NCBI RefSeq assembly: GCF_003097615.1
Contig: NZ_QCZG01000004.1
Location: 1-64,000 of the forward strand
DNA length: 64,000 nt
Direction: 5' to 3'
Origin: Pueribacillus theae
GTDB lineage: Bacteria > Bacillota > Bacilli > Bacillales > UBA6769
Part shown: piece after piece, positions 46,439 to 56,104 of the stretch
Numbering within the stretch: position 1 is the first letter of the stretch
How the letters are laid out: every line of letters begins with the position of its first letter
The notes under the pieces: generated by a model
The model's input: only the letters and a program-made list of their open reading frames with translations
Database searches by the model: none
Told to the model about the DNA's origin: nothing
Program-made: the position numbers and the translations under genes

Positions 46439-48154
46439 TCAGAAACCGAATTGCGCCTCGTGAAGTCTGCTATAAGCACCTCTCATCATCAGTAATTCTT
46501 TATGATTTCCTTGTTCTACAATTCCTTCTTCTGTGACAACGAGAATACGATCGGCATGTTTAATCGTCGCTAGACGATGGGCAATCACAAGTGTTGTACG
46601 TCCCTGTGATAAATCTGATAAGGATTGTTGAATCGCAGCCTCTGTTTCCGTATCAAGTGCGGATGTCGCTTCATCCAAAATGAGAATGGATGGGTTTTTC
46701 AGAAACATACGCGCAATCGATAGACGCTGCTTTTGTCCTCCTGATAACTTGACTCCTCTTTCTCCAATCATTGTATCGAGGCCCTCTGGCAAGGAGAGGA
46801 TAATGTCTTCAAGCTGTGCTTTTCTTGCCGCTTCCCAAATTTCTGCTTCTGTCGCATCCAACTTGCCATAGGCAATATTTTCACGAACCGTCCCATCAAA
46901 TAGGAAAACATCCTGCTGGACAAGCCCAATATGTGAACGAAGAGATTCCAATGTCATGCTCCTTATGTCGATTCCATCGATCATGATCTCTCCTTTATCG
47001 ATCTCATAAAATCGAGGCAATAAGCTGCAAATTGTCGTTTTTCCCGCACCTGAAGGGCCAACGAGAGCCACTGTTTCACCGGCACGAATCGATAAATTAA
47101 TCTTCTCCAACACCTTCTCCTTCCCCTCATAACCGAAAGATACATTGCGGTATTCGATATTTCCCTCCAAATGCTGCATCTCTGCCGCATCTGGAGCATC
47201 TGCGATTTCCGGCTCGGTTTCAAGCAAATCTAAATAACGCCTAAAGCCAGCAATTCCTTTCGGATACATTTCGATCACTGCATTGATCTTCTGAATCGGA
47301 CCGAGAAAAACATTCGAAAGAAGAACAAAAGCGATAAACTCTCCATATGTCATATGGTTTTGAATAACAAACCACGTTCCACATAATAAAACGAAAATGG
47401 ATACGGCTTTCATAAGAATATGGCTAATCGATAAATTCCAAGCCATGAAACGATATGCCTTTAACTTTGCACGACGAAAACGTGCGTTATTTTCGATAAA
47501 TTGATCAATTTCATGCTTTTCATTTGCAAAAGCTTGAACAACGCGCATACCGCTGACGTTATTTTCGACACGCGCATTGAAGTCCGCAATTTCAGCAAAC
47601 ATCCGGTCAAATGCCCGAGACATTTTCCGGCTGAAATAGAGAGCGAGAAAGATAATAAATGGCACAATAATAAACGTGAGGATGGCTAATTTAACGTTAA
47701 TCGTGAGCATTAAACCAAATGCACCCGTTAATGTCATAAGTGCGATGAACAAATCCTCCGGACCATGGTGTGCAACTTCTCCAATATCCATTAAATCATT
47801 CGTCATACGAGATACTAAATGACCTGTTTTGTTATTATCAAAAAAACGAAAGGGTTGCTTTTGAATATGGACAAAAAGCTTTCTGCGCATATCTGTTTCA
47901 ATATTTATCCCCAACTTATGCCCCCAGTAGGTCACAACATAGTGAAGAATCGAACTGATAATGTAAATTGCAAACAGCCCGAGACAAGCCCATAAAATAT
48001 ATGTCCAATTGCCGGACGGCAGCAAGTCATCCACTACTCGATTCACTGCCAACGGAAAAACAAGCTCCAAGAGGGCAGCGATGATGGCACAAGAAAAATC
48101 TAAGAAAAAGAGAGCTTTATAAGGACGGTAATAAGATAAAAATTGCTTTATCAA
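46439..48154 (-). CDS. ABC exporter half-transporter (membrane domain fused to ATPase)
   Basis: Six membrane helices (about 15-300) are followed by an ATPase domain with GPSGAGKTT near 370, LSGGQKQRLSIA and ILILDEATSALD. The 571-aa size and layout fit type I exporters (MsbA/YfiB/YfiC type), working as homodimer. A Fur box (48280-48298) lies upstream. Export of a siderophore or siderophore-related lipid is plausible but not shown. TTG 48154 is chosen with AGGAG about 11 bases upstream; GTG 48166 overlaps that site. Confidence 0.85.
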   Translation of the reverse strand: MIKQFLSYYRPYKALFFLDFSCAIIAALLELVFPLAVNRVVDDLLPSGNWTYILWACLGLFAIYIISSILHYVVTYWGHKLGINIETDMRRKLFVHIQKQPFRFFDNNKTGHLVSRMTNDLMDIGEVAHHGPEDLFIALMTLTGAFGLMLTINVKLAILTFIIVPFIIFLALYFSRKMSRAFDRMFAEIADFNARVENNVSGMRVVQAFANEKHEIDQFIENNARFRRAKLKAYRFMAWNLSISHILMKAVSIFVLLCGTWFVIQNHMTYGEFIAFVLLSNVFLGPIQKINAVIEMYPKGIAGFRRYLDLLETEPEIADAPDAAEMQHLEGNIEYRNVSFGYEGKEKVLEKINLSIRAGETVALVGPSGAGKTTICSLLPRFYEIDKGEIMIDGIDIRSMTLESLRSHIGLVQQDVFLFDGTVRENIAYGKLDATEAEIWEAARKAQLEDIILSLPEGLDTMIGERGVKLSGGQKQRLSIARMFLKNPSILILDEATSALDTETEAAIQQSLSDLSQGRTTLVIAHRLATIKHADRILVVTEEGIVEQGNHKELLMMRGAYSRLHEAQFGF

Positions 48155-48279
48155 AGAACATCGCACTCCTGTTAAACACTACATATTTTATAAGAAAAAC
48201 GCTGACGCCTCTTTCTTGGAGGTGAGATTGGTTTAAATTAGCGAATTGCCAATTTATACTATCTTATTTTATAGCAAAA

Positions 48280-48298
48280 GATAATGATAATCATTATC
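48280..48298 (-). promoter_or_regulatory. Fur box in the exporter/binding-protein-2 intergenic region
   Basis: GATAATGATAATCATTATC is a perfect 19-bp Fur box, 126 bases from the exporter start. A weak -10/-35 pair on the minus strand overlaps it. Confidence 0.88.
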
Positions 48299-48364
48299 AT
48301 TTTAGTACACAACGCTTCCTTTATCAATGGGAAATAAAAAATCTTGCTATTTTCAAATCTGTAA

Positions 48365-48393
48365 TTGATAATGAATTTCATTTTCAGTATAAT
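48365..48393 (+). promoter_or_regulatory. Fur-regulated promoter of binding protein 2
   Basis: TTGATA (48365-48370), 17 bases and TATAAT (48388-48393). TGATAATGAATTTCATTTTC (48366-48386) between them matches the Fur consensus with a few mismatches. Confidence 0.8.
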
Positions 48394-48464
48394 AAACTAG
48401 CATAATGAAATAAATCATGTTGCTATCACACAACAGCAAAATCACATTGCGGGAGGAAGATCCA

Positions 48465-49433
48465 TTGATAACATGTATAAAAAATAATTTTATTTTTTAT
48501 AGTATGCTATTTATTTCTATATTTTTGGTTGCATGTGGAAATGAACAACAAAGCACCTCAAATGTTAATAAGTCTGAACCAAAAGAAATCGCTGAAGAAC
48601 GTGTATTAATTGATTCACTGGGGAATGAAGTAACCATTCCCGAAAAGCCTGAGCGCGTCATCGCACCCTATTTAGAAGATCATCTTGTCGCATTAGGAAT
48701 CACACCTGTTGCACAATGGTCAGTAAACGATGGGGCATCCATCCAAACATACTTACAAGATTCATTGAAGGACATCCCGACGATCCCATTCGATCTTCCA
48801 TTCGAAGCAGTCACTAGCTTTAACCCCGACCTTATTCTTATCGGTTCACCCGAAACTGTTGAAGGGGGCAAATACGAGCAATACAACAAAATTGCACCGA
48901 CATATGTTTTAGGCAATGAAGAAAAGAACTGGCGAGACAAACTCCTAAAAATAGGAGAAATATTTGGCCAAACGGATAAAGCAAACGAAGTCTTGAAAGA
49001 GTACGATCAACAAGTAAAAGAAGCGAAAGAGAAAATTAAAAGTACAGTAGGTAAACAATCCGCCGCAGCAATTTGGATCACGAATGGTTCTATCTTTATG
49101 GTAAGCGAAACAGCATCTAGTGGCTCTGTACTATATGGCGATCTCGGACTACAAGCCCCTAACCTAGTAAAAGAGGTTTCGGAATCGGCAACAAGTGATT
49201 GGTCATCCGTTTCTCTGGAAAAGCTGGCAGAACTTGATGCTGATTATCTATTTCTTATTAATAGCGATAAAGGGAATGGTTCAGAAATGCTAAAGGATCC
49301 CCTTTGGGCAAACATACCTGCAGTAAAAAACGGAAATGTTTTTGAATTCGATCAAAATACTAGCTGGCTATACACAGGCGCCATCGCCAATAGTCAAATT
49401 ATAAATGAGGTAGTAAAGTGTATAACAAAGTAA
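48465..49433 (+). CDS. Iron-siderophore substrate-binding lipoprotein (2)
   Basis: The signal ends with the lipobox FLVAC near residue 24. A TroA-like/FecB binding fold follows, with VTIPEKPERVIAPYLEDHL and VTSFNPDLILIGSPE. TTG 48465 is preferred because GGGAGG lies eight bases upstream; the frame opens earlier at 48417. 322 aa. It has no permease genes of its own, so it likely feeds the same FecCD permeases with a second siderophore. A Fur box covers its promoter. Confidence 0.88.
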   Translation: MITCIKNNFIFYSMLFISIFLVACGNEQQSTSNVNKSEPKEIAEERVLIDSLGNEVTIPEKPERVIAPYLEDHLVALGITPVAQWSVNDGASIQTYLQDSLKDIPTIPFDLPFEAVTSFNPDLILIGSPETVEGGKYEQYNKIAPTYVLGNEEKNWRDKLLKIGEIFGQTDKANEVLKEYDQQVKEAKEKIKSTVGKQSAAAIWITNGSIFMVSETASSGSVLYGDLGLQAPNLVKEVSESATSDWSSVSLEKLAELDADYLFLINSDKGNGSEMLKDPLWANIPAVKNGNVFEFDQNTSWLYTGAIANSQIINEVVKCITK

Positions 49434-49742
49434 TAAACTTGCAGAAAATATAGCTTTCGAAATGCTCCTTAGCCCTCTGTGTATGAAAGTACTTCTCCCA
49501 TTCTATGTAACAGTTAAAAACCATCCATTTCATTCTAATCACCGAAATGTTCAAATAAATTTCTCAGAGGGCCGGGATGGTTCGTTGCTTTTCTCGCGTC
49601 CAAAACCATATTCCCGATTCAGATGCTCCTTGCCCAAACATACCCTATAATGAAAGTAATAAAAAAGCCCCTTAAGGAAGACACTAACGGCGGGTTAACA
49701 TAAAAGCAAAGAGAATAATTAAAAAAGGAAGAAGGAGATGCT
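49434..49742. other. Intergenic region before selO
   Basis: I see no convincing gene. A short phrase ATGCTCCTTNGCCC occurs twice (about 49461 and 49622), and CCATCC (about 49522) can pair with GGATGG (about 49575). These may belong to a decayed element. The selO ribosome binding site AAGGAG lies at the right end. Confidence 0.35.
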
Positions 49743-51215
49743 ATGAATAAGAACATGTCGGAAGCAGGCTGGAATTTTGATAACAGTTATATCAGGCTAC
49801 CTAAAACTTTTTTTGTCAGCCAAAGGCCGAACCCAGTGACTTCGCCAAAGTTAAAAGTCCTAAATAAACCTTTGGCAAAATCATTGGGATTAAACGTTCA
49901 AGCGCTTGAAAGGGCAGATGGTGCAGCGGTGTTTGCCGGGAACGAGATTCCGGACGGTTCTTCCCCTCTTGCACAAGCTTATGCGGGGCATCAATTTGGA
50001 AATTTCACAATGTTAGGAGACGGACGGGCGATATTATTAGGCGAACAGATTACTCCTTCTGGCGAACGATTTGATATTCAGCTAAAGGGAGCCGGAAAAA
50101 CGCCGTTTTCGCGGGGAGGCGATGGACGGGCAGCACTGGGCCCGATGCTAAGGGAGTATATTATTAGCGAGGCTATGCATGCGCTTGGAATTCCTACGAC
50201 CCGAAGCCTGGCAGTCGTAACGACAGGGGAAGAGATCATCCGAGAAACGAAACTGCCTGGTGCTATTTTAACTCGCGTAGCAGCAAGCCATCTGCGCGTC
50301 GGGACTTTTGAATACGCAGCTCAATGGGGCAAAGAAGATGAACTTCAAAAATTAGCTGATTATGCGATCAATCGCCATTTTCCAGACATTGAAACAGCAG
50401 AAGACAAATACCTTTTGCTGCTTTATCGTGTCATTGAACGCCAAGCTGAGTTAATTTCCAAATGGCAATTGGTCGGTTTTATTCACGGCGTGATGAATAC
50501 AGATAACATGGCGATTAGTGGTGAAACGATCGATTACGGGCCATGCGCCTTTATGGACACGTACGACCCGGCAACGGTATTCAGCTCCATTGATGTCCAA
50601 GGCCGCTATGCTTATGGCAATCAGCCCGGAATTGGCCAGTGGAACCTCGCACGGTTTGCGGAAACGTTATTGCCTTTATTGCATGACGAGCAAGACGAGG
50701 CAATCAAGCTGGCGCAGGAGGCCCTTTCCGATTATGCAGACAAATTCGACAACCATATGCAAGCAGGCTTCAAGAAAAAGCTGGGGCTGTTTGGCGAAGA
50801 GGAACAGGATGAAGCATTCATTAAAGAGCTGCTCGGTTTAATGGAGAAGCATAAAGCTGATTTTACAAATACATTCCGGGCGCTGGCGCTTGAAAAACTT
50901 GATGCAAATGCTTCCCTATTCTCAAGCGCAGCATTTCAAGGCTGGTATAAGAAATGGCAGGAAAGACTTGACAGGCAGCAGAAAACAAAGGCCGATGCCC
51001 AAGAATTAATGAAAAAAAGCAACCCGGCTGTCATCCCTCGGAACCACCGGGTAGAGGAAGCGTTGGAAGCTGCAGTGGAACAGGACGATTACGGTGTGAT
51101 GGAACGGCTTCTTAAAGCTCTCGCGAACCCTTACGCATACTCGCTTGAGCAAGAGGAATATGCTGCACCGCCTAAACCTTCCTCCTATCCGTACCGCACT
51201 TATTGCGGCACATGA
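49743..51215 (+). CDS. selO: Protein adenylyltransferase SelO (YdiU family)
   Basis: This pseudokinase-fold enzyme transfers AMP from ATP to protein hydroxyls. Family motifs are visible: [18 protein letters not shown] near 80, [17 protein letters not shown] near 115, and [20 protein letters not shown] near 250, which holds the metal-binding Asn/Asp. The C-terminus ends TYCGT, with the conserved Cys that is selenocysteine in animal homologues. AAGGAG precedes the ATG. 490 aa is the usual length. It appears monocistronic. Confidence 0.93.
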   Translation: MNKNMSEAGWNFDNSYIRLPKTFFVSQRPNPVTSPKLKVLNKPLAKSLGLNVQALERADGAAVFAGNEIPDGSSPLAQAYAGHQFGNFTMLGDGRAILLGEQITPSGERFDIQLKGAGKTPFSRGGDGRAALGPMLREYIISEAMHALGIPTTRSLAVVTTGEEIIRETKLPGAILTRVAASHLRVGTFEYAAQWGKEDELQKLADYAINRHFPDIETAEDKYLLLLYRVIERQAELISKWQLVGFIHGVMNTDNMAISGETIDYGPCAFMDTYDPATVFSSIDVQGRYAYGNQPGIGQWNLARFAETLLPLLHDEQDEAIKLAQEALSDYADKFDNHMQAGFKKKLGLFGEEEQDEAFIKELLGLMEKHKADFTNTFRALALEKLDANASLFSSAAFQGWYKKWQERLDRQQKTKADAQELMKKSNPAVIPRNHRVEEALEAAVEQDDYGVMERLLKALANPYAYSLEQEEYAAPPKPSSYPYRTYCGT

Positions 51216-51281
51216 GTAATGGGAATCGGCAGGTTTTGCTTTGTCTGCCCTTATTTAGTTCCGTTAATCCAAGTAATTTCA

Positions 51282-51316
51282 AGGATTGAACCCTGTCCAA
51301 TACAGAGTTCAATCCT
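51282..51316. terminator. Hairpin between convergent selO and OmpA-lipoprotein genes
   Basis: AGGATTGAAC and GTTCAATCCT pair around CCTGT/ACAG. No T run follows on either strand, so termination would be weak or need a factor. Confidence 0.5.
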
Positions 51317-51390
51317 CAATAGTTGCCTAAATTATTTGTCTAGCTTTTTAGGTTCACTTCCATGTTGGGTGGTATTGACTTATAAACATT

Positions 51391-52761
51391 TTACTGCGGG
51401 TTGATCACAATTTCCACGCGCCGATTTTTACTCCTGCCTTCCTCTTTTTCATTCGATGCTATCGGTTTCGTGTCGCCATACCCTTGAATATGAACATCCA
51501 ATCCGTCTATCTCGCCATCCTTTTTCATATAATCCCATACTGCCCTGGCACGCTTTTCAGACAGTTTCTTATTATATTCAGGATCACCAACATTGTCCGT
51601 GTGCCCATTAATGTGGATGACCGTACCCTTCTCTAAATCCGCTAGATCTTTTAGAATATCATCTAGAGTGTCTTTCGCTTCTTTTTTCAAAGCACTCTCA
51701 TCAAAATCGAACAGCAAATCATCCGGCACTTGCATCTTGATTTCTTCTTCTTCCACAGTCATGCCCACTTCTTCTGGAGGATTCAAATCCGGTGCATCCA
51801 ACATCACTTGAAGTTCCGCATATTGCTTTCCATCATCGTTCTTATGCACAAGGTCACCCTCTAATTTCTCTCCCTCTTCCCCGTATGCAGCGACTACATC
51901 TTCCCAAGAGTTACTGTCAGGCTCATATGTAATCGGCATATACATGCCATCCCTCAAATTAGTGTAACGAACACGCAGTTCAAAAGAACCATCTGGATTA
52001 ACTTGAGTGAAATCATAAGAGAATGGCACAATACCACCCGACGCTTGCCTTAAGTTTCCACCGATTTGTGACCCTTCAAGGAGATTGCTTTTCCCGTGAA
52101 AATACAAATAATTGTGATCGCTCGTTACATCCGCTTCCATCCATACGTGAGGATCGCCATAATCGTCAGGCACCTCGCCCCACTCCGGTGTTTCAATGGA
52201 AAATGTGTAAGGCATTTCTTTGTCAGTGTCAATGATAAAATCCGCTTTCACCTCATACTTCCCATGTTCTTTCGTCCTGTACACTTGGGGACCAGTCACT
52301 TTCTCTAGATTTTCCCCGTAATGCTCTTTAGTTTCTTCGTTTCTGTTGGACAGTTTCAGATCAACCGCAATGCTAGACTCACGCCCCGGGAATTCAAAAT
52401 AAAACGAGCCATCATCTTTAACGGTCGTGCTGTCTATAAAATTAGTCGAGGCAAATCCGACATCGTTAACACCGCTTGAATCTATGGACGTACCGGGCAA
52501 TAGATTGCTTTCGCCTTTAATGGTAATCTTATCTTCTGTAACCGTTACCTCGCCCCCAATCCACACTTCTAAGTTGCCCAGATCAGATCCTGAGCTGCCG
52601 CTGTCTTTACCACTCGCTTCTTCAGATAACTCATTTTCTAATTCCTGACCCGAGGCAGCGGCATCTTCTGAACCGGGTTCATCCTTGACAGCCAAGCATC
52701 CCGTCAGTACAAGTGCACAGCCTATCAGGAAAATAAAAGTAACTCCCAAATCATTCCGCAT
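51391..52761 (-). CDS. Lipoprotein with duplicated beta domains and C-terminal OmpA domain
   Basis: The lipobox VLTGC marks Cys22. After an acidic Ser-rich linker come two similar modules of about 120 residues (about 65-180 and 190-315). Both start with a VWI/VWM strand and share GxSNLLxGS and DGSFxF/L, a clear internal duplication. An OmpA/MotB peptidoglycan-binding domain (about 340-456) ends the protein: LLFDFDESALKKEA, INGHTDNVGD and NRRVEIVI. It should be a surface lipoprotein tied to the wall. OmpA domains are uncommon on Gram-positive lipoproteins. AAGGAGG precedes the ATG. Confidence 0.88.
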   Translation of the reverse strand: MRNDLGVTFIFLIGCALVLTGCLAVKDEPGSEDAAASGQELENELSEEASGKDSGSSGSDLGNLEVWIGGEVTVTEDKITIKGESNLLPGTSIDSSGVNDVGFASTNFIDSTTVKDDGSFYFEFPGRESSIAVDLKLSNRNEETKEHYGENLEKVTGPQVYRTKEHGKYEVKADFIIDTDKEMPYTFSIETPEWGEVPDDYGDPHVWMEADVTSDHNYLYFHGKSNLLEGSQIGGNLRQASGGIVPFSYDFTQVNPDGSFELRVRYTNLRDGMYMPITYEPDSNSWEDVVAAYGEEGEKLEGDLVHKNDDGKQYAELQVMLDAPDLNPPEEVGMTVEEEEIKMQVPDDLLFDFDESALKKEAKDTLDDILKDLADLEKGTVIHINGHTDNVGDPEYNKKLSEKRARAVWDYMKKDGEIDGLDVHIQGYGDTKPIASNEKEEGRSKNRRVEIVINPQ

Positions 52762-52895
52762 TTTTCATCCTCCTTAGGGCAAAAAACATAGTAGGGGTTC
52801 TTTTTTTGGTAAAAAATTTTTGGGCAATCGGAAAATAGTGTAGTTTTTTTCTGAATTGAGGAATACGAACTGCACTTCATTATCACGTTCAATTT

Positions 52896-53213
52896 TTAAT
52901 AAGACGATTCATACTCAGCTTGGACTCCATATCTTTCCGATACGGGACCGGCATATTAAAACGGATAGCATGTTGTTAATGTCAACGTCGGCTTATCTTT
53001 CTCTACGGTTACTGTCCGATCTTCAGGATCGGCAATCCCTATTTTTTTGATTGAATAACGGTACTCTTTATCGTCATACTGAACTGTGAAAGCATCACCA
53101 TTTTCTAGTTCTCCAAGCTTTCTGAAAACAGTATCGCGATGGCCACTTAAAACCGTATGGCCACCTTCAGGATTCGGAGTGTCCGCCAATTGGCTCACAT
53201 ACATGCCGACACC
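52896..53213 (-). pseudogene. Decayed class D-type sortase fragment
   Basis: The fragment reads GVGMYVSQLADTPN, then LSGHRDTVFRKLGELENGD and TLTLTTCYPF, the sortase His and TLTxC-type motifs. An in-frame TAA follows YPF where the family has Asn/Asp-Tyr, and the same frame continues with YAGPVSERYG to a second stop at 52896. Another TAA stands directly before GVGM, so the N-terminal part is also lost. The open part is 52956-53204. It is almost certainly non-functional. Confidence 0.85.
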
Positions 53214-53531
53214 TTAAAAAACCAGCTAAAACTGTAGTGTGAAGCACCATTATTTAGTAAATACTATGTTTAATCTTAGGTCAAACGTGCAAAAAGAAGT
53301 TTGCCACAGCTCCTCTATCCCCAAAATCCTAATCTTGATTTTCCATCAGCTGAATTTAAGACATTTGTTACAAAAATAAGTGTTATTTGAATATTTTTTT
53401 CATACTATATCCCCATTTTTTTAAAAAAAGAGATGAAAATTAAAAATGTGTAAGTCTAACTATTCATTTTTTGAAATGATGTTTTCTAATTTTGTACAAA
53501 TTACAGAACCAATAACAAGTCCTTAATCCCC
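53214..53531. other. Intergenic region, no gene seen
   Basis: This A/T-rich stretch between the sortase remnant and the lipoprotein promoter contains no ORF with a ribosome binding site and no further recognisable sortase sequence. Confidence 0.5.
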
Positions 53532-53560
53532 TTGTACGAATCATTTATTGCATATATAAT
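53532..53560 (+). promoter_or_regulatory. Promoter of the unknown lipoprotein gene
   Basis: TTGTAC (53532-53537), 17 bases, TATAAT (53555-53560). Confidence 0.7.
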
Positions 53561-53625
53561 AACAACTTATTCAAGTCTACAGCTATTTCATGGCAAGAAA
53601 AACTCAAATTGGAGCGATACAACAT

Positions 53626-54762
53626 ATGAAAAAGTTATGGTTAGTAATCTTGCTTATCCCTGCATTGCTAGTTATTGGATGTAGTAATGAGTCGAAGGAA
53701 TCAACTACATCCAAAGAATCATCAGCACAAGCAGAAAACAGCGAAAAAGAAGGAAAAGAAACTAAAGAAAAAGATAACTCTGCACCGCTTGTCGATGAAA
53801 ATAATCCATTAGATGAACGAGCAATGCTGGAAGAAGCAATGAATCGGCAAAGAGACGTGTTAAAATTAAGCTTCATTACAGATGATTATCGAAGTAGTCG
53901 AGTAAATGTGGGTTATTATCCTTTGGACGATGAATTCTCATATGCAGCAAGCTACATGTACCCTCATCTCATTTCTTCCATTTTCTTTGAAGGTGGAACT
54001 ACTAATCTAACATCCGATAATGGGCATATCGATACCTCTAACGGAGAAAAACTTGATCACAACTCTTTGGATGCATTGTATGGCGCTAATGAGTCTACAA
54101 GCGGCGGAGATACTTACTACATTACCGGTGAAGATAAAAACGGTGCAAGTTATATCGTTACTGCCGAAGATTCGAATCAAGGATATACAAATGAGATGAT
54201 GAAGCTTATGGGCAAATCAATGAAAACAGAAGAAGAAGGTGCTTACGATCCTTTTTATCATATGTTTTCACTGGATATAGACAAACTTAAATTTCCAAAA
54301 ATAAATAAAAAGCGTTCAGATATCTATGCTGCCGGCATAGGAGTTGAGGAGGGAAGTATAGGTTCCCATATTGGCATTACCTATCTAACTGGCGACAGAG
54401 ATCAGATTTCATACTCAATCCAAGATAAGGAAAGTTTATGGGTGAATGATGACCTGTATGAAGAGGTAGGTGAGGAAAAAACACCTGGTGGATATAGCGT
54501 CATTGAGTATTCAGACAACGGGGAGGACGATCGTTATTTCTATTGGTCAGATGGCGAGTATTATTATGAACTTGTAGTAACCGCATCCAACGATAAAACG
54601 ATTGCTACTGAAGATATCTACACAATCATCGATTCAGCAATGAGCGACGATCGAGCGTTTGCAACGAAAACTGTTTTTGATGCAATAAATGAAAAGCCGG
54701 CATTTACGGAAAATGAAAAAGAGTTAAATAAATTAATAGAAAAACTAGAAGATAAAAACTAG
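53626..54762 (+). CDS. Putative lipoprotein, unknown function
   Basis: I do not recognise this 378-aa protein. A signal with lipobox LVIGC places the lipid Cys at residue 19, followed by a low-complexity Ser/Glu/Lys linker (20-60) and an acidic, Tyr- and Asp-rich globular region. ATG 53626 has GGAG about 11 bases upstream and opens directly on the signal peptide; the frame is open to 53590. It is probably exposed outside the membrane. It has its own promoter and lies next to an IS-derived palindrome. Confidence 0.8.
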   Translation: MKKLWLVILLIPALLVIGCSNESKESTTSKESSAQAENSEKEGKETKEKDNSAPLVDENNPLDERAMLEEAMNRQRDVLKLSFITDDYRSSRVNVGYYPLDDEFSYAASYMYPHLISSIFFEGGTTNLTSDNGHIDTSNGEKLDHNSLDALYGANESTSGGDTYYITGEDKNGASYIVTAEDSNQGYTNEMMKLMGKSMKTEEEGAYDPFYHMFSLDIDKLKFPKINKKRSDIYAAGIGVEEGSIGSHIGITYLTGDRDQISYSIQDKESLWVNDDLYEEVGEEKTPGGYSVIEYSDNGEDDRYFYWSDGEYYYELVVTASNDKTIATEDIYTIIDSAMSDDRAFATKTVFDAINEKPAFTENEKELNKLIEKLEDKN

Positions 54763-54849
54763 ATGAATAGAAGCTGTCCCGAAAGTCCCAAAAACCGCAG
54801 AAGAATTGTGTGATGTATGAAGGAATGAAGTTATTATTGTTAATAAAAA

Positions 54850-54934
54850 AGAAAGCCCTCTAAGGTAGTAACCCCTAAAAGTTAGATTTTTTACTCTAAT
54901 TTTGGGGGTGCAGTACCGTGATGATGGGCTTTCT
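54850..54934. mobile_element. Palindrome of two IS3-like ends (MITE-like remnant)
   Basis: GGTAGTAACCCCTAAAAGTTAG (54864-54886) faces TCTAATTTTGGGGGTGCAGTAC (54895-54917) as imperfect inverted repeats only eight bases apart. They resemble IS3-family (IS150 group) terminal repeats with the body deleted. AGAAAGCCC/GGGCTTTCT (54850-54858, 54926-54934) forms an outer stem. Confidence 0.55.
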
Positions 54935-54975
54935 GCATTCGTTCCGCATTCAATTGTACGCGTTCTCTTACTGCC

Positions 54976-56103
54976 CTATGACAATCGATCCTTAAAATCC
55001 TGATAGCCGAATTTATGCAAAATACGGCATTCGCCATGCTTATCTCTAATCGCAATCGATGGCAATGCCATGCCGTTAAAGGTGTTGTTTTTCACCATTG
55101 AGTAGATGGCCATATCACCGAAGACTAATCGGTCGCCGCTCTCCAATGGCTGATCAAATGAATAATCGCCGATAATATCGCCCGTGAGGCATGTCGGGCC
55201 ACCTAGCCGATACGTATGTGTTTTTTCACCTGCTTCACCTGAACCAAAGAGCGGCGGCCGATAAGGCACCTCCAACACATCAGGCATATGGCATGTAGCA
55301 GACGTATCCAAAATCGCAATGTCTATTTCATTTTCCATCGTTTCAAGCACCGTTGTAACGAGAAAGCCCGCATTTAAAGCGACAGCTTCCCCCGGCTCAA
55401 GATAAACCAGCAAACCGTATTTTTGCTGCATACGCTTGATGCATTTTTCCAGCAATCCGAGATCATATCCTTCTTTCGTAATATGATGTCCTCCGCCGAA
55501 GTTGATCCATTCAAACTGCGGGAGCCACTGTCCAAACTTTTCTTCCACGGCATCAAGCGTTTTTTCCAATGCGTCGGCATTCTGCTCGCATAGTGTATGA
55601 AAATGCAGGCCTGAGACACCTTCAAGCAAGTCGGGGCGAAAGTTTTTTAACGTGACGCCGAACCTTGAGCCGGCAACACACGGGTCATACATGCCGTTCC
55701 CTTCTTGCGTGGAACATTCTGGATTGATGCGAAGCCCTATGTTTTTACCTGCTTTCCGTATGTTATCTTTGAATCTCTCAAGCTGTGAAAAGGAGTTGAA
55801 AATGATATGATCACAAATCGAGAGTATTTCGTCGATTTCATCCTTACGGTAAGCAGGAGAATAGACATGGTTTTCTTTCCCCATCTCCTCATAGCCTAGC
55901 TTAGCTTCATATAACCCGCTGGCTGCTGTCCCGCTCAAATACTTTCCGATCATGGGGTACATCGCATACATGGAAAAGGCCTTTTGTGCGAGAAGAATTC
56001 TGCAGCCTGTACGTTCCATGACACCGTTCAGGATTTTAAGGTTCCTCTCAAGAAGAGCTTCATCGATGACATAGCAAGGTGTTGGCAACTCTTCAAACCG
56101 CAT
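54976..56103 (-). CDS. nspC: Carboxynorspermidine/carboxyspermidine decarboxylase
   Basis: This is a PLP enzyme of the alanine-racemase-like fold (376 aa). TPCYVIDEALLERNL opens the barrel, AQKAFSMY near residue 40 has the PLP lysine, NPECSTQEGNGMYDPC matches the NspC family, and GPTCLTGD carries the catalytic Cys of the C-terminal domain. It decarboxylates carboxyspermidine (or carboxynorspermidine) to the triamine. ATG 56103 follows the CASDH stop after one base. It is the last gene of the polyamine operon. Confidence 0.9.
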   Translation of the reverse strand: MRFEELPTPCYVIDEALLERNLKILNGVMERTGCRILLAQKAFSMYAMYPMIGKYLSGTAASGLYEAKLGYEEMGKENHVYSPAYRKDEIDEILSICDHIIFNSFSQLERFKDNIRKAGKNIGLRINPECSTQEGNGMYDPCVAGSRFGVTLKNFRPDLLEGVSGLHFHTLCEQNADALEKTLDAVEEKFGQWLPQFEWINFGGGHHITKEGYDLGLLEKCIKRMQQKYGLLVYLEPGEAVALNAGFLVTTVLETMENEIDIAILDTSATCHMPDVLEVPYRPPLFGSGEAGEKTHTYRLGGPTCLTGDIIGDYSFDQPLESGDRLVFGDMAIYSMVKNNTFNGMALPSIAIRDKHGECRILHKFGYQDFKDRLS

Positions 56104-56104
56104 A

